A stretch of 64,000 nucleotides of DNA from the NCBI RefSeq assembly GCF_000236785.1, contig NZ_AGUF01000010.1, positions 1-64,000 of the forward strand, written 5' to 3'. A model generated the notes under the pieces. It was not told the origin of the DNA, did no database searches, and saw only the letters and a list, made by a program, of their open reading frames with translations. The position numbers and the translations under genes were made by a program. This document shows positions 7,609-17,099 of the stretch, piece after piece. The stretch is from Achromobacter arsenitoxydans SY8. Its GTDB lineage: Bacteria > Pseudomonadota > Gammaproteobacteria > Burkholderiales > Burkholderiaceae_B. Each line of letters opens with the position of its first letter. Position 1 is the stretch's first letter.

Positions 7609-9729
7609 ATGACCGACAGCGCAAGCACCGGCGCGGCGCAAACGCGCCGCTATGAAGACATCCTGGTCGTCGTCATCGACCATCCCCCCGTCAATGCCCT
7701 GAGCGCCGCCGTGCGCCGCGACCTGTCCAACGCCATCGCCGAGGCGCAGACGGACACGCGGGTCCGCGCCATCCTGCTCATGGGCGCGGGCAAGAATTTC
7801 ATCGCGGGCGCCGACATCCGCGAATTCGGCAAGCCGCCGCAGCAGCCCCTGCTGCCGGACCTCTGCAACCAGATTGAAGCCAGCGCCAAGCCGGTCATCG
7901 CCGCCCTGCATGGCGCGGCGCTGGGCGGCGGCCTGGAGATCGCCATGGCCGCCCACTACCGTGTGGCCCTGGCGGGCGCCAAACTCGGCCTGCCGGAAGT
8001 GAACCTGGGCCTCTTGCCGGGCGCGGGCGGCACGCAGCGCGCGCCGCGGCTGATGGGCGCGCAGGCCGCGCTGGACCTGATGCTGACCGGCAAGCACCTG
8101 TCCGCCGACGCCGCCCTGGCGGCGGGACTGGTGGATGCGCTGGCCTCGGAAGAAGATCCCCTGGACGCGGGACTGGCCTATACGCGCCAGTTGCTGGCGT
8201 TGAACGCCGGGCCGCGCCGCACGCGCGACGCGGCCGACGCACTGTCTGACAGGCAAGCCCAGCTCGCCGCGGTCGACGCCGCCGCCGAGCGTATCGCCAC
8301 CACCGCGCGCGGCCTGTTCTCGCCGGCCAGGATCGTCCAAGCCGTGCGCGCCGCCATTGAACAGCCGTTCGACGAAGGCCTGCGCACCGAGCGCGCCCTT
8401 TTCCTGCAATGCCTGGACAGCCCGCAACGGGCCGCGCTGGTGCATGCATTCTTTGCGGAACGCGAAACCGCCAAGATCCCCGAACTGAAAGAGGCGCGGG
8501 CGCGGCGGCTGGAGCGCGTGGGCATCGTGGGCGGCGGCACCATGGGCGCGGGCATCGCCGTGGCCGTGCTGGACGCCGGCCTGCCCGTGGTCATGGTCGA
8601 ACAGGACGACGCCGCACTGGCGCGCGGGCGGGCTCGCGTCGAACAGGTCTACGACCTGCTGGTCAAGAAAGGCAGGATCTCCAGCGACGAACGCGCAGCC
8701 CGCCTGGCGCGCTTTACCGGCGCCACGAACTACGACGCGCTGGGCGAAGCCGATCTCATCATCGAGGCCGTGTTTGAAGACATGGCGGTCAAGCAGGCCG
8801 TCTTCGCGCAGCTTGACCGCGTCGCCAAGCCAGGCGCGGTGCTGGCCACCAACACCTCTTACCTGGACGTGAACCAGATCGCCGAGGCCACTCGCGGCCC
8901 GGCCGACGTGCTGGGCCTGCATTTCTTCTCGCCCGCCAACATCATGAAGCTGCTGGAAGTGGTGGTGGGACGCCACACCGCGCCGGATACGGTGGCCACG
9001 GGTTTCGAACTGGCGCGCCGGCTGCGCAAGACGCCGGTGCGCGCTGGCGTCTGCGACGGCTTCATCGGCAACCGCATCCTGGCCGTGCATCGCCAGGCCG
9101 CCGACATGATGATGGAAGACGGCGCATCGCCCTATGACATCGACGCGGCGGTCCGCGCCTTTGGCTATCCCATGGGCCCGTACCAGATGGCGGACCTGGC
9201 AGGCGGCGACATCGGCTGGGCTACGCGCAAGCGCCGCGCCGCCACCCGTGACCCGGCGCTGCGCTACGTGCAGATTCCCGACCGCCTGTGCGAACGAGGC
9301 TGGTTCGGCCAGAAGACGGGACGCGGCTTCTATCTGTATCCGGACGGCGCGCGCCAGGGCACGCCCGATCCCGACGTGCTGGCCATCATCGACGACGAGC
9401 GCCGCCGCGCGGGCGTTGCGCCCCGCCCGTTCACGCAGGACGACATCCTGAGCCGCTATCTGGCCGCGATGGTCAACGAGGCGGCCAACGTGCTGCACCA
9501 GGGCATCGCGCTGCGTCCGTCCGACATCGACGTCGTGTTCCTGTCCGGCTATGGCTTTCCGCGATACCGCGGCGGGCCCATGCACTACGCCGACAGCGTG
9601 GACCTGCCGCGCATCCTGGCCGACATCCGCGGCTTTGCCGCCGAAGATCCCGCTTTCTGGAAGCCGTCGCCCCTGCTCGTCGCACTGGCCGAATCCGGCC
9701 GCAGCTTTGGCAGCCTGAACGCCGCCTGA
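7609..9729 (+). CDS. Enoyl-CoA hydratase / 3-hydroxyacyl-CoA dehydrogenase fusion (FadB/FadJ-like)
   Basis: Bifunctional beta-oxidation enzyme of 706 residues. Residues 1-190 form a crotonase domain with the oxyanion motif [10 protein letters not shown] and the two catalytic glutamates at 110 and 130 ([16 protein letters not shown]). A Rossmann NAD domain starts at about 305 ([11 protein letters not shown]), followed by two C-terminal 3-hydroxyacyl-CoA dehydrogenase domains ([14 protein letters not shown], then [11 protein letters not shown] and [12 protein letters not shown]). It hydrates 2-enoyl-CoA and oxidises the 3-hydroxy product. The length matches FadJ-like or peroxisomal multifunctional proteins. 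The ATG at 7609 follows GGAGA by about 8 bases; the longer frame from 7528 lacks a ribosome site. It is the first gene of the operon, divergent from a LysR gene. Confidence 0.93.
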   Translation: MTDSASTGAAQTRRYEDILVVVIDHPPVNALSAAVRRDLSNAIAEAQTDTRVRAILLMGAGKNFIAGADIREFGKPPQQPLLPDLCNQIEASAKPVIAALHGAALGGGLEIAMAAHYRVALAGAKLGLPEVNLGLLPGAGGTQRAPRLMGAQAALDLMLTGKHLSADAALAAGLVDALASEEDPLDAGLAYTRQLLALNAGPRRTRDAADALSDRQAQLAAVDAAAERIATTARGLFSPARIVQAVRAAIEQPFDEGLRTERALFLQCLDSPQRAALVHAFFAERETAKIPELKEARARRLERVGIVGGGTMGAGIAVAVLDAGLPVVMVEQDDAALARGRARVEQVYDLLVKKGRISSDERAARLARFTGATNYDALGEADLIIEAVFEDMAVKQAVFAQLDRVAKPGAVLATNTSYLDVNQIAEATRGPADVLGLHFFSPANIMKLLEVVVGRHTAPDTVATGFELARRLRKTPVRAGVCDGFIGNRILAVHRQAADMMMEDGASPYDIDAAVRAFGYPMGPYQMADLAGGDIGWATRKRRAATRDPALRYVQIPDRLCERGWFGQKTGRGFYLYPDGARQGTPDPDVLAIIDDERRRAGVAPRPFTQDDILSRYLAAMVNEAANVLHQGIALRPSDIDVVFLSGYGFPRYRGGPMHYADSVDLPRILADIRGFAAEDPAFWKPSPLLVALAESGRSFGSLNAA

Positions 9730-9752
9730 CCCGCACACTCACAGGAAATCCC

Positions 9753-10934
9753 ATGCGCGAAGCCGTCATCGTCTCTACCGCCCGCACCCCCATCACCAAG
9801 GCGGGGCGCGGCGAATTCAACCTGATCGCGGGTCCCACGCTGGCCGCCCACGCCGTGCGCGCCGCCGTTGAGCGCGCCGGCATCGACCCCGCGCTGATCG
9901 AAGACGCCTTCATCGGCTGCGGCTATCCGGAAGGCGCCACGGGCCGCAACATCGGCCGCCAGGCCGTGATCCGCGCGGGCCTGCCCGTCAGCGTCGGCGG
10001 CGCCACCGTCAACCGGTATTGCGCGTCCGGCCTGCAGGCGATCGCGTCCGCCGCCAGCCGCATCGTCATGGACGGCGCGCCCGCCGTAATCGCAGGCGGC
10101 GTCGAACTGGTGTCGCAGATCCGCACGCGCGACGACGGCGTCAGCGGCATGGACCCGTGGATCGTCGCCAACAAGCCGGAACTCTATCTGCCCATGATCG
10201 AGACCGCGGACATCGTGGCCGCGCGCTACGGCATCAGCCGCGAAGCGCAGGACCGCTTTGCCGCGCAAAGCCAGGCGCGCACCGAAGCCGCGCAGGCCGC
10301 CGGCCGCCTGCGCGAAGAGATCATTCCCGTCACCACCACCATGTCCGTTACGGACCGCGCCACGGGCGCCGTCACGGAACGCGAAGTGACGGTGGACAAG
10401 GACACCTGCAGCCGCCCCGGCACCACGTATGAAGCGCTGGCCGGACTGGCGCCCGTGCGCGGCGCGGGCCAGTTCGTCACGGCCGGCAATGCGTCGCAGC
10501 TGTCCGACGGCGCGGCCGCCTGCGTGCTGATGGAAGCGGCCGACGCCCAGCGCGCCGGCATCCGCCCGCTGGGCGCGTTCCGCGGCCTTGCCATCGCCGG
10601 CTGCGAACCTGACGAGATGGGCATCGGTCCCGTGTACGCGGTGCCCAAGCTGCTGGCGCGCCACGGCCTGAAGGTGCAGGACATCGACCTCTGGGAACTG
10701 AACGAGGCCTTCGCCTCGCAAGCGCTGTACTGCCAGGAAAAGCTCGGCATCCCGATGGACCGCCTGAACGTGGACGGGGGCTCCATCGCGCTCGGCCATC
10801 CGTTCGGCGTCACGGGCGCGCGCCTGGCCGGCCATGTGCTGATCGAAGGCCGCCGCCGCGGCGCCCGCTACGCCGTCGTCACGATGTGCATCGGCGGCGG
10901 CATGGGCGCGGCCGGCCTGTTTGAAATCTACTGA
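9753..10934 (+). CDS. Thiolase (acetyl-CoA acyltransferase)
   Basis: Thiolase of 393 residues that would cleave 3-ketoacyl-CoA with CoA to acetyl-CoA and a shortened acyl-CoA. The nucleophile Cys90 lies in [14 protein letters not shown], His349 in GHPFGVTG and the second cysteine, Cys379, in [10 protein letters not shown]; the motif [10 protein letters not shown] (third conserved block) is also present. It begins 23 bases after the fusion enzyme and is followed 8 bases later by an acyl-CoA dehydrogenase, so it is the third step of the same pathway. AGGAAA precedes the ATG. Confidence 0.95.
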   Translation: MREAVIVSTARTPITKAGRGEFNLIAGPTLAAHAVRAAVERAGIDPALIEDAFIGCGYPEGATGRNIGRQAVIRAGLPVSVGGATVNRYCASGLQAIASAASRIVMDGAPAVIAGGVELVSQIRTRDDGVSGMDPWIVANKPELYLPMIETADIVAARYGISREAQDRFAAQSQARTEAAQAAGRLREEIIPVTTTMSVTDRATGAVTEREVTVDKDTCSRPGTTYEALAGLAPVRGAGQFVTAGNASQLSDGAAACVLMEAADAQRAGIRPLGAFRGLAIAGCEPDEMGIGPVYAVPKLLARHGLKVQDIDLWELNEAFASQALYCQEKLGIPMDRLNVDGGSIALGHPFGVTGARLAGHVLIEGRRRGARYAVVTMCIGGGMGAAGLFEIY

Positions 10935-10942
10935 GGATCCCC

Positions 10943-12139
10943 ATGGACCTGGAATTCACCCCCGAAGAAACCGCCTTCCGCGACGAAGTGCGCGCCTTCC
11001 TGGACGCCCGGCTGCCCCGCCGCCTGGCGGACAAGGTCGGCAGCGGCAAGCTGCTCACGCGCGACGACATGACCGAATGGCACGCCATCCTGAACCAGCA
11101 GGGCTGGCTGGCCAGCCACTGGCCAGAGGAATACGGCGGCACCGGCTGGAGCGCCGCGCAGAAGTACATCTTCGAAAACGAATGCGCGCTGGCCAGCGCC
11201 CCGCGCATCGTGCCCTTCGGCCTGAGCATGCTGGGGCCGGTGCTGATCAAGTACGGCACCGAGGCGCAGCGCCGCCATTGGCTGCCGCGCATCCTGGACG
11301 GCTCGGACTGGTGGTGCCAGGGCTACTCGGAACCCGGCGCGGGCTCGGACCTGGCGTCCGTGAAGACTACGGCGGTGCGCGACGGCGACAGCTGGGTCGT
11401 CAACGGCCAGAAGACCTGGACCACGCTGGGCCAGTACGCCAACATGATCTTCTGCCTGGTGCGCACGTCGCAGGAAGGCCGGCGGCAGGAAGGCATCAGC
11501 TTCCTGTTGATCGACATGAACAGTCCCGGCGTCGAGGTCCGCCCCATCATCACGCTGGACGGCGAACACGAGGTCAACGAAGTGTTCTTCTCCGATGTGC
11601 GCGTGCCGGCGGAGAACCTGGTGGGCGAAGAGAACCGCGGCTGGACCTGCGCCAAGTACCTGCTGACCTACGAGCGCACCAACATCGCCGGCGTGGGCCA
11701 GTCCACGGCCGCGCTGGAACGCCTGAAAGCACTGGCCGCGCGCCAGAAGAAGCATGGCCGCCCCCTGGCAGAAGACCCCGACTTCGCCGCCCGCCTGGCC
11801 CGCGTTGAAATCGAGCTGGCCAACATGCGCACCACCAACCTGCGCGTGGTGGCGGCCGTGGCCGGCGGCGGCGCGCCGGGCGCGGAAAGCTCGATGCTCA
11901 AGATACGCGGCACGCAGATCCGCCAGGAAATCAGCGCGCTGAACCGCCGCGCCATGGGGCCCTATGCCCGGCCCTTCTCGCCCGAAGCCCTGCACGACGG
12001 CTACGACGCCGCGCCCATCGGGCCGGAAGGCGCCGCCAGCGCCGCCGCGCAGTACTTCAACAACCGCAAGCTGTCGATCTTCGGCGGCTCCAATGAAATC
12101 CAGAAGAACATCATCTCGAAGATGATCCTGGGACTGTAA
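10943..12139 (+). CDS. Acyl-CoA dehydrogenase, first of an adjacent pair
   Basis: Flavoprotein of 398 residues with the three acyl-CoA dehydrogenase regions: helical N-domain, middle beta domain (CQGYSEPGAGSDLAS for FAD/substrate contact, then GQKTWTT), and C-terminal helical bundle ending FGGSNEIQKNIISKMILGL. The usual catalytic Glu position next to the C-terminal G-S motif is replaced by Gly, so any catalytic base must be elsewhere, for example in LLTYERTN. This pattern is seen in FadE proteins that work as unequal alpha2beta2 pairs, and a second, shorter dehydrogenase follows 9 bases downstream. Confidence 0.93.
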   Translation: MDLEFTPEETAFRDEVRAFLDARLPRRLADKVGSGKLLTRDDMTEWHAILNQQGWLASHWPEEYGGTGWSAAQKYIFENECALASAPRIVPFGLSMLGPVLIKYGTEAQRRHWLPRILDGSDWWCQGYSEPGAGSDLASVKTTAVRDGDSWVVNGQKTWTTLGQYANMIFCLVRTSQEGRRQEGISFLLIDMNSPGVEVRPIITLDGEHEVNEVFFSDVRVPAENLVGEENRGWTCAKYLLTYERTNIAGVGQSTAALERLKALAARQKKHGRPLAEDPDFAARLARVEIELANMRTTNLRVVAAVAGGGAPGAESSMLKIRGTQIRQEISALNRRAMGPYARPFSPEALHDGYDAAPIGPEGAASAAAQYFNNRKLSIFGGSNEIQKNIISKMILGL

Positions 12140-12148
12140 GGGCTGGCC

Positions 12149-13282
12149 ATGAATTTCGAACACACCGAAGACCGGCGCATGCTCTCCGACATGCTGCGCC
12201 GCTTTGTCGCAGAACAGTACGACTTCGCCACCCGCATGCGCCACGCGCAATCGCCGCAGGGCTACAGCGCGGAATTCTGGCGGCGCTATGCGGAGCTGGG
12301 CGCCATCGGCGCGCTGTTTGCCGAGGCCGACGGCGGCCTGGGCGGCGCCGGCTTCGATATCTCCGTCGTGTTTGAGGCCCTGGGCCGCGGCATGGTCGTC
12401 GAACCCTTCCTGGACGCGCTGATGGTCGGCACCGCCATCGCCGCGGCCGGCACGCCGGCCCAGCGCGAAGCGCTGGACGGACTGATCTCGGGCGGCATCG
12501 TCGCTGCCCTGGCGCAGGCGGAACCCGAGTCCGGCTACGACCTGAACCAGGTGCGCACGCGCGCCGAACGCAGCGACGGCGGCTGGGTGCTCAACGGCGC
12601 CAAGGCGGTGGTCGGCGCGGGCGAACACGCGGACCTGTTTCTGGTATCTGCACGCACGGCCGGCGCGGAAGACGACGAAGCCGGCATCAGCCTCTTTCTG
12701 GTCAGCGCCGGCGCGGCCGGGCTGACGGCGCGCGGGTACGGCTTGATCGACGGCGGACGCGCCGCCGAGCTGACCCTGGACAAGGTTCAGCTCGGCCCCG
12801 ACGCCCTGCTGGGCGAGGCGGGCGCTGGCTATGCTTTGCTGGAACGCGCCGCCGGCCGCGGGATTCTGGCGCTGTGTGCGGAGGCCGTGGGCGCCATGGA
12901 TTGCGCGCGCGACGCCACGCTGGAATACCTGCGCACGCGGCGCCAGTTCGGCACGCCCATCGGCAGCTTCCAGGCGCTGCAGCATCGCATGGCCGACGTG
13001 CTGCTGGAAATCGAGCAGGCGCGCTCGGCGGTCATCAACGCCGCCGCCGCCGTGGACCACCCCGACCGCGCCACCCGCGAACGCGCGCTGTCCGCGGCCA
13101 AGTACACCATCGGCCGCATCGGCACGCTGGTGGCCGAAGAAAGCATCCAGCTGCACGGCGGCATCGGCATGACCTGGGAACTGCCGCTGGCGCACTACGC
13201 CAAACGCCTGGTGATGATCGACCATCAGCTGGGCGACGAAGACCACCACCTGCGCCGCTACATCGCGCTGGGGCAGGCATGA
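12149..13282 (+). CDS. Acyl-CoA dehydrogenase, second of the pair
   Basis: Protein of 377 residues of the same family but divergent from its neighbour. The N-domain is recognisable (DMLRRFVAEQYDFATRM, FWRRYAELGAIGALF), the middle domain is short, with QAEPESGYDLNQVRTRAERS, and the C-terminus carries IQLHGGIGMTWELPLAHYAKRL, the region around the adenine and substrate pocket. The pair order (a roughly 400-residue protein with GGSNEIQ, then a roughly 375-residue protein with IQLHGGIGMT) is that of mycobacterial FadE heterotetramers acting on bulky acyl-CoAs. The next gene starts 16 bases after the stop. Confidence 0.92.
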   Translation: MNFEHTEDRRMLSDMLRRFVAEQYDFATRMRHAQSPQGYSAEFWRRYAELGAIGALFAEADGGLGGAGFDISVVFEALGRGMVVEPFLDALMVGTAIAAAGTPAQREALDGLISGGIVAALAQAEPESGYDLNQVRTRAERSDGGWVLNGAKAVVGAGEHADLFLVSARTAGAEDDEAGISLFLVSAGAAGLTARGYGLIDGGRAAELTLDKVQLGPDALLGEAGAGYALLERAAGRGILALCAEAVGAMDCARDATLEYLRTRRQFGTPIGSFQALQHRMADVLLEIEQARSAVINAAAAVDHPDRATRERALSAAKYTIGRIGTLVAEESIQLHGGIGMTWELPLAHYAKRLVMIDHQLGDEDHHLRRYIALGQA

Positions 13283-13298
13283 GCGCGGGAGCACGGGC

Positions 13299-15230
13299 AT
13301 GATCCAATCCCCAACCGCCCCGGCGCTGGCGCCGCCCTTCGCGGCGCCGTTCCCCGTGCGCACCGCGCAGGATGTACAGCGGCTGCAAGCCCGGCCGCTC
13401 GAAGAGACGCTGACGGTGCAAAGCACCTACGAGATCTTCCGCAATTCCGCGGCCGCCTTCGGCGACAAGGCCGCCCTGACCTTCCTGCGCAGCGCCGACC
13501 CCGCCGACGACGCCATCACCTGGAACTACCGCGAACTGCTGGCCGGCATCCACCAGACGGCCAACCTGCTGCACAGCCTGGGCATCCGGGAAGGCGACGC
13601 CGTGGGCGTGCTGCTGCCCGGCTGCCTGGAATACCACCTGGCCCTGTGGGGCGGCGAGGCGGCTGGCATCGTCCAGCCGCTGAACCCGCTGCTTACCGAA
13701 GACAAGCTGGCGTCGCTGATGACCACCGCGCGCGCCAAGGCGCTGATCGCCTACGGGTCGGACGTGGAATGCGGCTCGTGGTCCAAGGCCCTGCGCCTGA
13801 TGGATCGCGTGCCCACCCTGCAGACGCTGCTGCGCGTGGCGCCCTGGGACGAGCCTGTGTCCGCCCGCCCAGCGCTGCCCGACTGTGCGCTGGACTTCAA
13901 TGCCAGCCGCGCGGCGCAGCCGTCGGACCGCCTGATCAGCGAACGCGCCATCCGGCCGGGCGACGTGGCCGCCTACTTCCATACCGGCGGCACCACCGGC
14001 GCGCCCAAGCTGGCCGTCCACACCCACGCCAACCAGGTCTTTTCCGCCTGGGCGGCGGTGCAGCTCCAGAACGCGGGGCCGGGCGACGTGGTCATCAACG
14101 GCTATCCGCTTTTTCACGTGGCCGGCGTGCTGCCGGCGTCGCTGGCGGCGTTGTCGGCCGGCGTGGAAACCGTCATCCCCACGACCCTGCTGCTGCGCAA
14201 CCGCGACGTGCTGCGCAACTACTGGCGCCTGGTGGAAAAGCACCGCGCCACGTCGCTGCAAGGCGTGCCCACCATTCTTGCAGCACTGGCCGAAGTGCCG
14301 CTGGCTGGCGCGGACATCTCTTCGCTGCGCTATTGCCGCACCGGCGCCGCCCCGCTGCCCGCGGAGCTAGCCGCGCGTTTCAAGCGCCTGTTCGGGCTGC
14401 ACGTGAGCGAAAGCCTGGGCATGACCGAAATGGCCGGCATCACGTCGATTTCGCCACCCGGCTGCGAGTTTCCCGTGAACTGCGTGGGCTTCCCCCTGCC
14501 TTACGTGCAGGTGCGCATCGTCAGCCTGGACATGCCCGCGGGCCAGCCCGCGCGCGACCTGCCGCCCGGCACGCCGGGCATGGCGCTGTTTAAGGCCGCC
14601 AACGTCATCCCCGGGTTCCTCGACCCCGAGGACACCGCGCGCGCCTTCACCGAAGACGGCTGGCTGATCAGCGGCGACGTCGGGTTTCTTGACGGCGAAG
14701 GACGGCTGCACCTGCAAGGCCGCGCCAAGGACCTGATCATCCGCGGCGGCCACAACATTGATCCCAAGACCATCGAGGACGCGCTCGCCAGGCATCCGGC
14801 CGTGCAGCTATGCGCCGCCGTCGGCGCACCCGACGCCTACGCCGGAGAACTGCCCATCGCCTTTGTCACGCTGGCCGAAGGCAGCACGGCCACGGAGGCC
14901 GAACTCGTCGCCTACGCCGCCGAGCACGTGGACGAAGGGCCCGCGCGGCCCAAGCGTGTGGTGGTCCTGGACAGCATGCCCATGACCAACGTGGGCAAGA
15001 TCTACAAACCGGATTTGCGCCGCCTGGCGACCGCGGTCGCGGTCCAGGCCGTGGTGGCGCGCACCCTGCAAGAGGCCGGCCTGGCGCACGACGATCCCGT
15101 CCTGCGCGTGCTGGCCGATGCGCAACCGGACGTCGCCGTAGAAGCCGGCGCCGGTGCGCCCGCGCCGCTGAAGGAGCGGCTGCGCGAGGCGCTGTCCCGG
15201 CTGCCCGTCAAAGTCGACCTGCGCGACTGA
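13299..15230 (+). CDS. Acyl-CoA synthetase (AMP-forming)
   Basis: Adenylate-forming ligase of 643 residues. The AMP-binding P-loop YFHTGGTTGAPKLAVHTH lies at about residues 226-243, the adenine motif and GMTEMAG at about 370-380, the hinge GDVGFLDGEGRLHLQGRAKDLI at about 460-480 with catalytic ISGD upstream, and the C-terminal lysine region VGKIYKPDLRR at about 565. It would activate the free acid taken up by the cell to acyl-CoA, the entry step for the dehydrogenases encoded upstream. It has an extended N-terminus (about 45 residues) before the ANL core. The acid chain cannot be deduced. The Bug receptor gene follows 38 bases later. Confidence 0.93.
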   Translation: MIQSPTAPALAPPFAAPFPVRTAQDVQRLQARPLEETLTVQSTYEIFRNSAAAFGDKAALTFLRSADPADDAITWNYRELLAGIHQTANLLHSLGIREGDAVGVLLPGCLEYHLALWGGEAAGIVQPLNPLLTEDKLASLMTTARAKALIAYGSDVECGSWSKALRLMDRVPTLQTLLRVAPWDEPVSARPALPDCALDFNASRAAQPSDRLISERAIRPGDVAAYFHTGGTTGAPKLAVHTHANQVFSAWAAVQLQNAGPGDVVINGYPLFHVAGVLPASLAALSAGVETVIPTTLLLRNRDVLRNYWRLVEKHRATSLQGVPTILAALAEVPLAGADISSLRYCRTGAAPLPAELAARFKRLFGLHVSESLGMTEMAGITSISPPGCEFPVNCVGFPLPYVQVRIVSLDMPAGQPARDLPPGTPGMALFKAANVIPGFLDPEDTARAFTEDGWLISGDVGFLDGEGRLHLQGRAKDLIIRGGHNIDPKTIEDALARHPAVQLCAAVGAPDAYAGELPIAFVTLAEGSTATEAELVAYAAEHVDEGPARPKRVVVLDSMPMTNVGKIYKPDLRRLATAVAVQAVVARTLQEAGLAHDDPVLRVLADAQPDVAVEAGAGAPAPLKERLREALSRLPVKVDLRD

Positions 15231-15268
15231 CCCGCCGCCCCATAACTACACACCCGGAGACAAACCAC

Positions 15269-16252
15269 ATGGCCCAACTGCCCCTGCGCCGCGCTTGCCT
15301 GAGCGCCCTGCTGCTCACCCTGGCCGGCGCCGCCCTGCCCTTATCCGCCAGCGCGCAAGGCGCGTTCCCCACCAAACCCATTACGCTGATCGTGCCCTTC
15401 CCGGCCGGCGGCTCCACCGACCGCCACCTGCGCATCGTGGCGCAGGACGCGTCCAAATACCTGGGCCAGCCCGTCATCGTGGAAAACCGCCCCGGCGCGG
15501 GCGGCACGCTGGGCACCGCCACCATGGCCAAGACCGCCAAGCCGGACGGCTACACGATCGCCCTGTACACGCTGGCAATGCTGCGCATGCCTTACATGCA
15601 GAAAAGCAGCTGGGATCCGATCAACGACTTCACCTTCATCCTGGGGCTGTCCGGCTACACCTTCGGCTTCACCGTGCGCTCCGACTCGCCGTACAAGACC
15701 TTCAACGAGTACATCGAAGCCGCGCGCCAGGCGCCCGGCAAGATCGACTACGGCTCCACCGGCATCGGATCGTCGCCGCACCTGCTGATCGAGGAAATCG
15801 CCATCAACGCCAAGGTCAAGCTGAACCACGTCCCGTTCAAGGGCAACGCCGACATGCAGCAGGCGCTGCTGGGCGGCCACGTGATGGCGCAGAGCGACGC
15901 CACCGGCTGGGACCAGTTCGTCGATTCCGGCAAGATGCGCCTTCTGGTCACCTTTGGCGAGAAGCGCACCACGCGCTGGCCCGACGTGCCCACCGCACAA
16001 GAGCTGGGCTACAAGGTCGTGTCCACGTCCCCCTACGGCCTGGCCGGCCCCAAGGGCATGGACCCCGCGGTCGTGAAGACCCTGCACGACGCCTTCAAGA
16101 AGGCGCTCTTCGACCAGGCCAGCATGGACGTCATGAAGCAGCTCAACCAGTCGCCCGCCTACCGCAACAGCGAGGACTACAAGGCGTGGGCGCAGGCCAC
16201 CTTTGTCAAGGAAAAGGGTCTGATCGAGTACCTGGGGCTGATGGCCAAATAG
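15269..16252 (+). CDS. Bug-family (TctC-like) periplasmic solute receptor
   Basis: Secreted binding protein of 327 residues. Residues 1-29 are a signal peptide ending in SASA-QG. The mature part opens with FPTKPITLIVPFPAGGSTD and continues with VENRPGAGGTLGT, the two beta-alpha loops that grip carboxylate ligands in Bug proteins. Bug receptors capture carboxylic acids or related small molecules; no TctA/TctB membrane genes lie nearby, as is usual in Bordetella and Achromobacter. Placed last in the beta-oxidation operon, it probably recognises the acid that the operon degrades (inference). Confidence 0.93.
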   Translation: MAQLPLRRACLSALLLTLAGAALPLSASAQGAFPTKPITLIVPFPAGGSTDRHLRIVAQDASKYLGQPVIVENRPGAGGTLGTATMAKTAKPDGYTIALYTLAMLRMPYMQKSSWDPINDFTFILGLSGYTFGFTVRSDSPYKTFNEYIEAARQAPGKIDYGSTGIGSSPHLLIEEIAINAKVKLNHVPFKGNADMQQALLGGHVMAQSDATGWDQFVDSGKMRLLVTFGEKRTTRWPDVPTAQELGYKVVSTSPYGLAGPKGMDPAVVKTLHDAFKKALFDQASMDVMKQLNQSPAYRNSEDYKAWAQATFVKEKGLIEYLGLMAK

Positions 16253-16272
16253 CGCCAGCTCGCGGCATCCAG

Positions 16273-16305
16273 GACGGGCGGCGGCGCGCGGGGCCGCCGC
16301 CCGTC
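16273..16305 (+). terminator. GC-rich hairpin after the beta-oxidation operon
   Basis: Perfect 13-base stem (GACGGGCGGCGGC at 16273-16285 and GCCGCCGCCCGTC at 16293-16305) with a 7-base loop, 20 bases after the Bug receptor stop. There is no T-run, so it could be an RNA-stabilising end or a Rho-assisted terminator. A second short dyad (CGCCGG, CCGGCG) at about 16330-16343 is followed by GGCTTTT. Confidence 0.5.
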
Positions 16306-16314
16306 CGACAAAAC

Positions 16315-16324
16315 TTGTATGCAA
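16315..16324. promoter_or_regulatory. Putative GntR/FCD operator TTGTATGCAA
   Basis: TTGTATGCAA is a near-palindrome of the TTG-N4-CAA type, common for FadR/FCD-subfamily GntR regulators. It lies about 82 bases before the GntR gene at 16406 and just after the upstream operon. Autoregulation is an inference from position and sequence type. Confidence 0.4.
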
Positions 16325-16405
16325 AAAATGTCGCCGGCCCCGGCGGGCTTTTGTTAGACTGGCTGCCCGACGGTTTTTCCCTCCCGGCAGCCGCTGCCGC
16401 GTCCC

Positions 16406-17092
16406 ATGATCCAGGAAGTCCAGCCCGATCCCAGCGCCGACCACATCGCCAAAGAGGTGGCCGCCGCCATCGTGGCGCACAAGCTTCCGCCCGGCACCCG
16501 GCTGCGCGAAGAGGCCCTGGCCCGGGTCTACAAGGTCAGCCGCACCAAGATCCGTGCGGCCCTGCTGATGCTGTCCAAGGACAAGCTGATCAACATCATT
16601 CCGGACAAGGGCGCCTTCGTCAGCAAGCCCGACGCAAACGAGGCCCGCGAGGTCTACGCCGTGCGCCGCATCCTGGAAGCCGCGCTGGCCCGTGAATTCG
16701 TCGCGCGCGCCACCGCCGCCGACTACCGCCGCATTGATGCCCATCTGGCCGAGGAACGCCGCGCCGTCGAAAGCGGCGACGTGCAGGCCCGCAATCACCT
16801 GCTAAGCCACTTCCACATCCTGCTGGCCGAGGCCGTCGGCAATTCCGTGCTGACGGGCATGCTGCGCGAACTCTCGGCCCGCAGCGCCGTGATCACCGTG
16901 CTGTTCCAGAGTTCGCACGACGCCAGCTGCTCTTCGCGCGAGCACCACGCGTTCATCGAAGCCGCCCGCGCGGGCGATGTCGACAAGGCCTGCGCCCTGA
17001 TGGACGAACACCTGGAACACGTGCTGGCCGCACTCAACTTTTCCGGCGACCGCCAGGCCGGCAGCGACCTCGTCGCCGCGCTGCTGAGCTGA
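16406..17092 (+). CDS. GntR-family regulator, FCD (FadR-like) type
   Basis: Regulator of 228 residues. The winged helix-turn-helix occupies about 10-75 (HIAKEVAAAIVAHKLPPGTRL, LARVYKVSRTKIRAALLML, IIPDKGAFV), and the all-helical FCD ligand domain about 85-215 with the metal/ligand-binding pattern of Asp/Arg in EVYAVRRILEAALA and two conserved histidines (HFHILLAEA, SSREHHAFIEAA). FCD regulators bind organic acids, often with a divalent metal. Its position at the end of the beta-oxidation operon and the dyad upstream suggest that it controls itself or this operon. It is convergent with the next LysR gene, 7 bases apart. Confidence 0.92.
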   Translation: MIQEVQPDPSADHIAKEVAAAIVAHKLPPGTRLREEALARVYKVSRTKIRAALLMLSKDKLINIIPDKGAFVSKPDANEAREVYAVRRILEAALAREFVARATAADYRRIDAHLAEERRAVESGDVQARNHLLSHFHILLAEAVGNSVLTGMLRELSARSAVITVLFQSSHDASCSSREHHAFIEAARAGDVDKACALMDEHLEHVLAALNFSGDRQAGSDLVAALLS

Positions 17093-17099
17093 CTCAGCC

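Noticed and set aside
7438-9738. Minus-strand frame of 766 codons
   Set aside because: Exactly antisense to the ECH/HAD fusion, whose catalytic motifs are all intact.
10928-13426. Minus-strand frame of 832 codons
   Set aside because: Antisense to the two acyl-CoA dehydrogenases; no motif.
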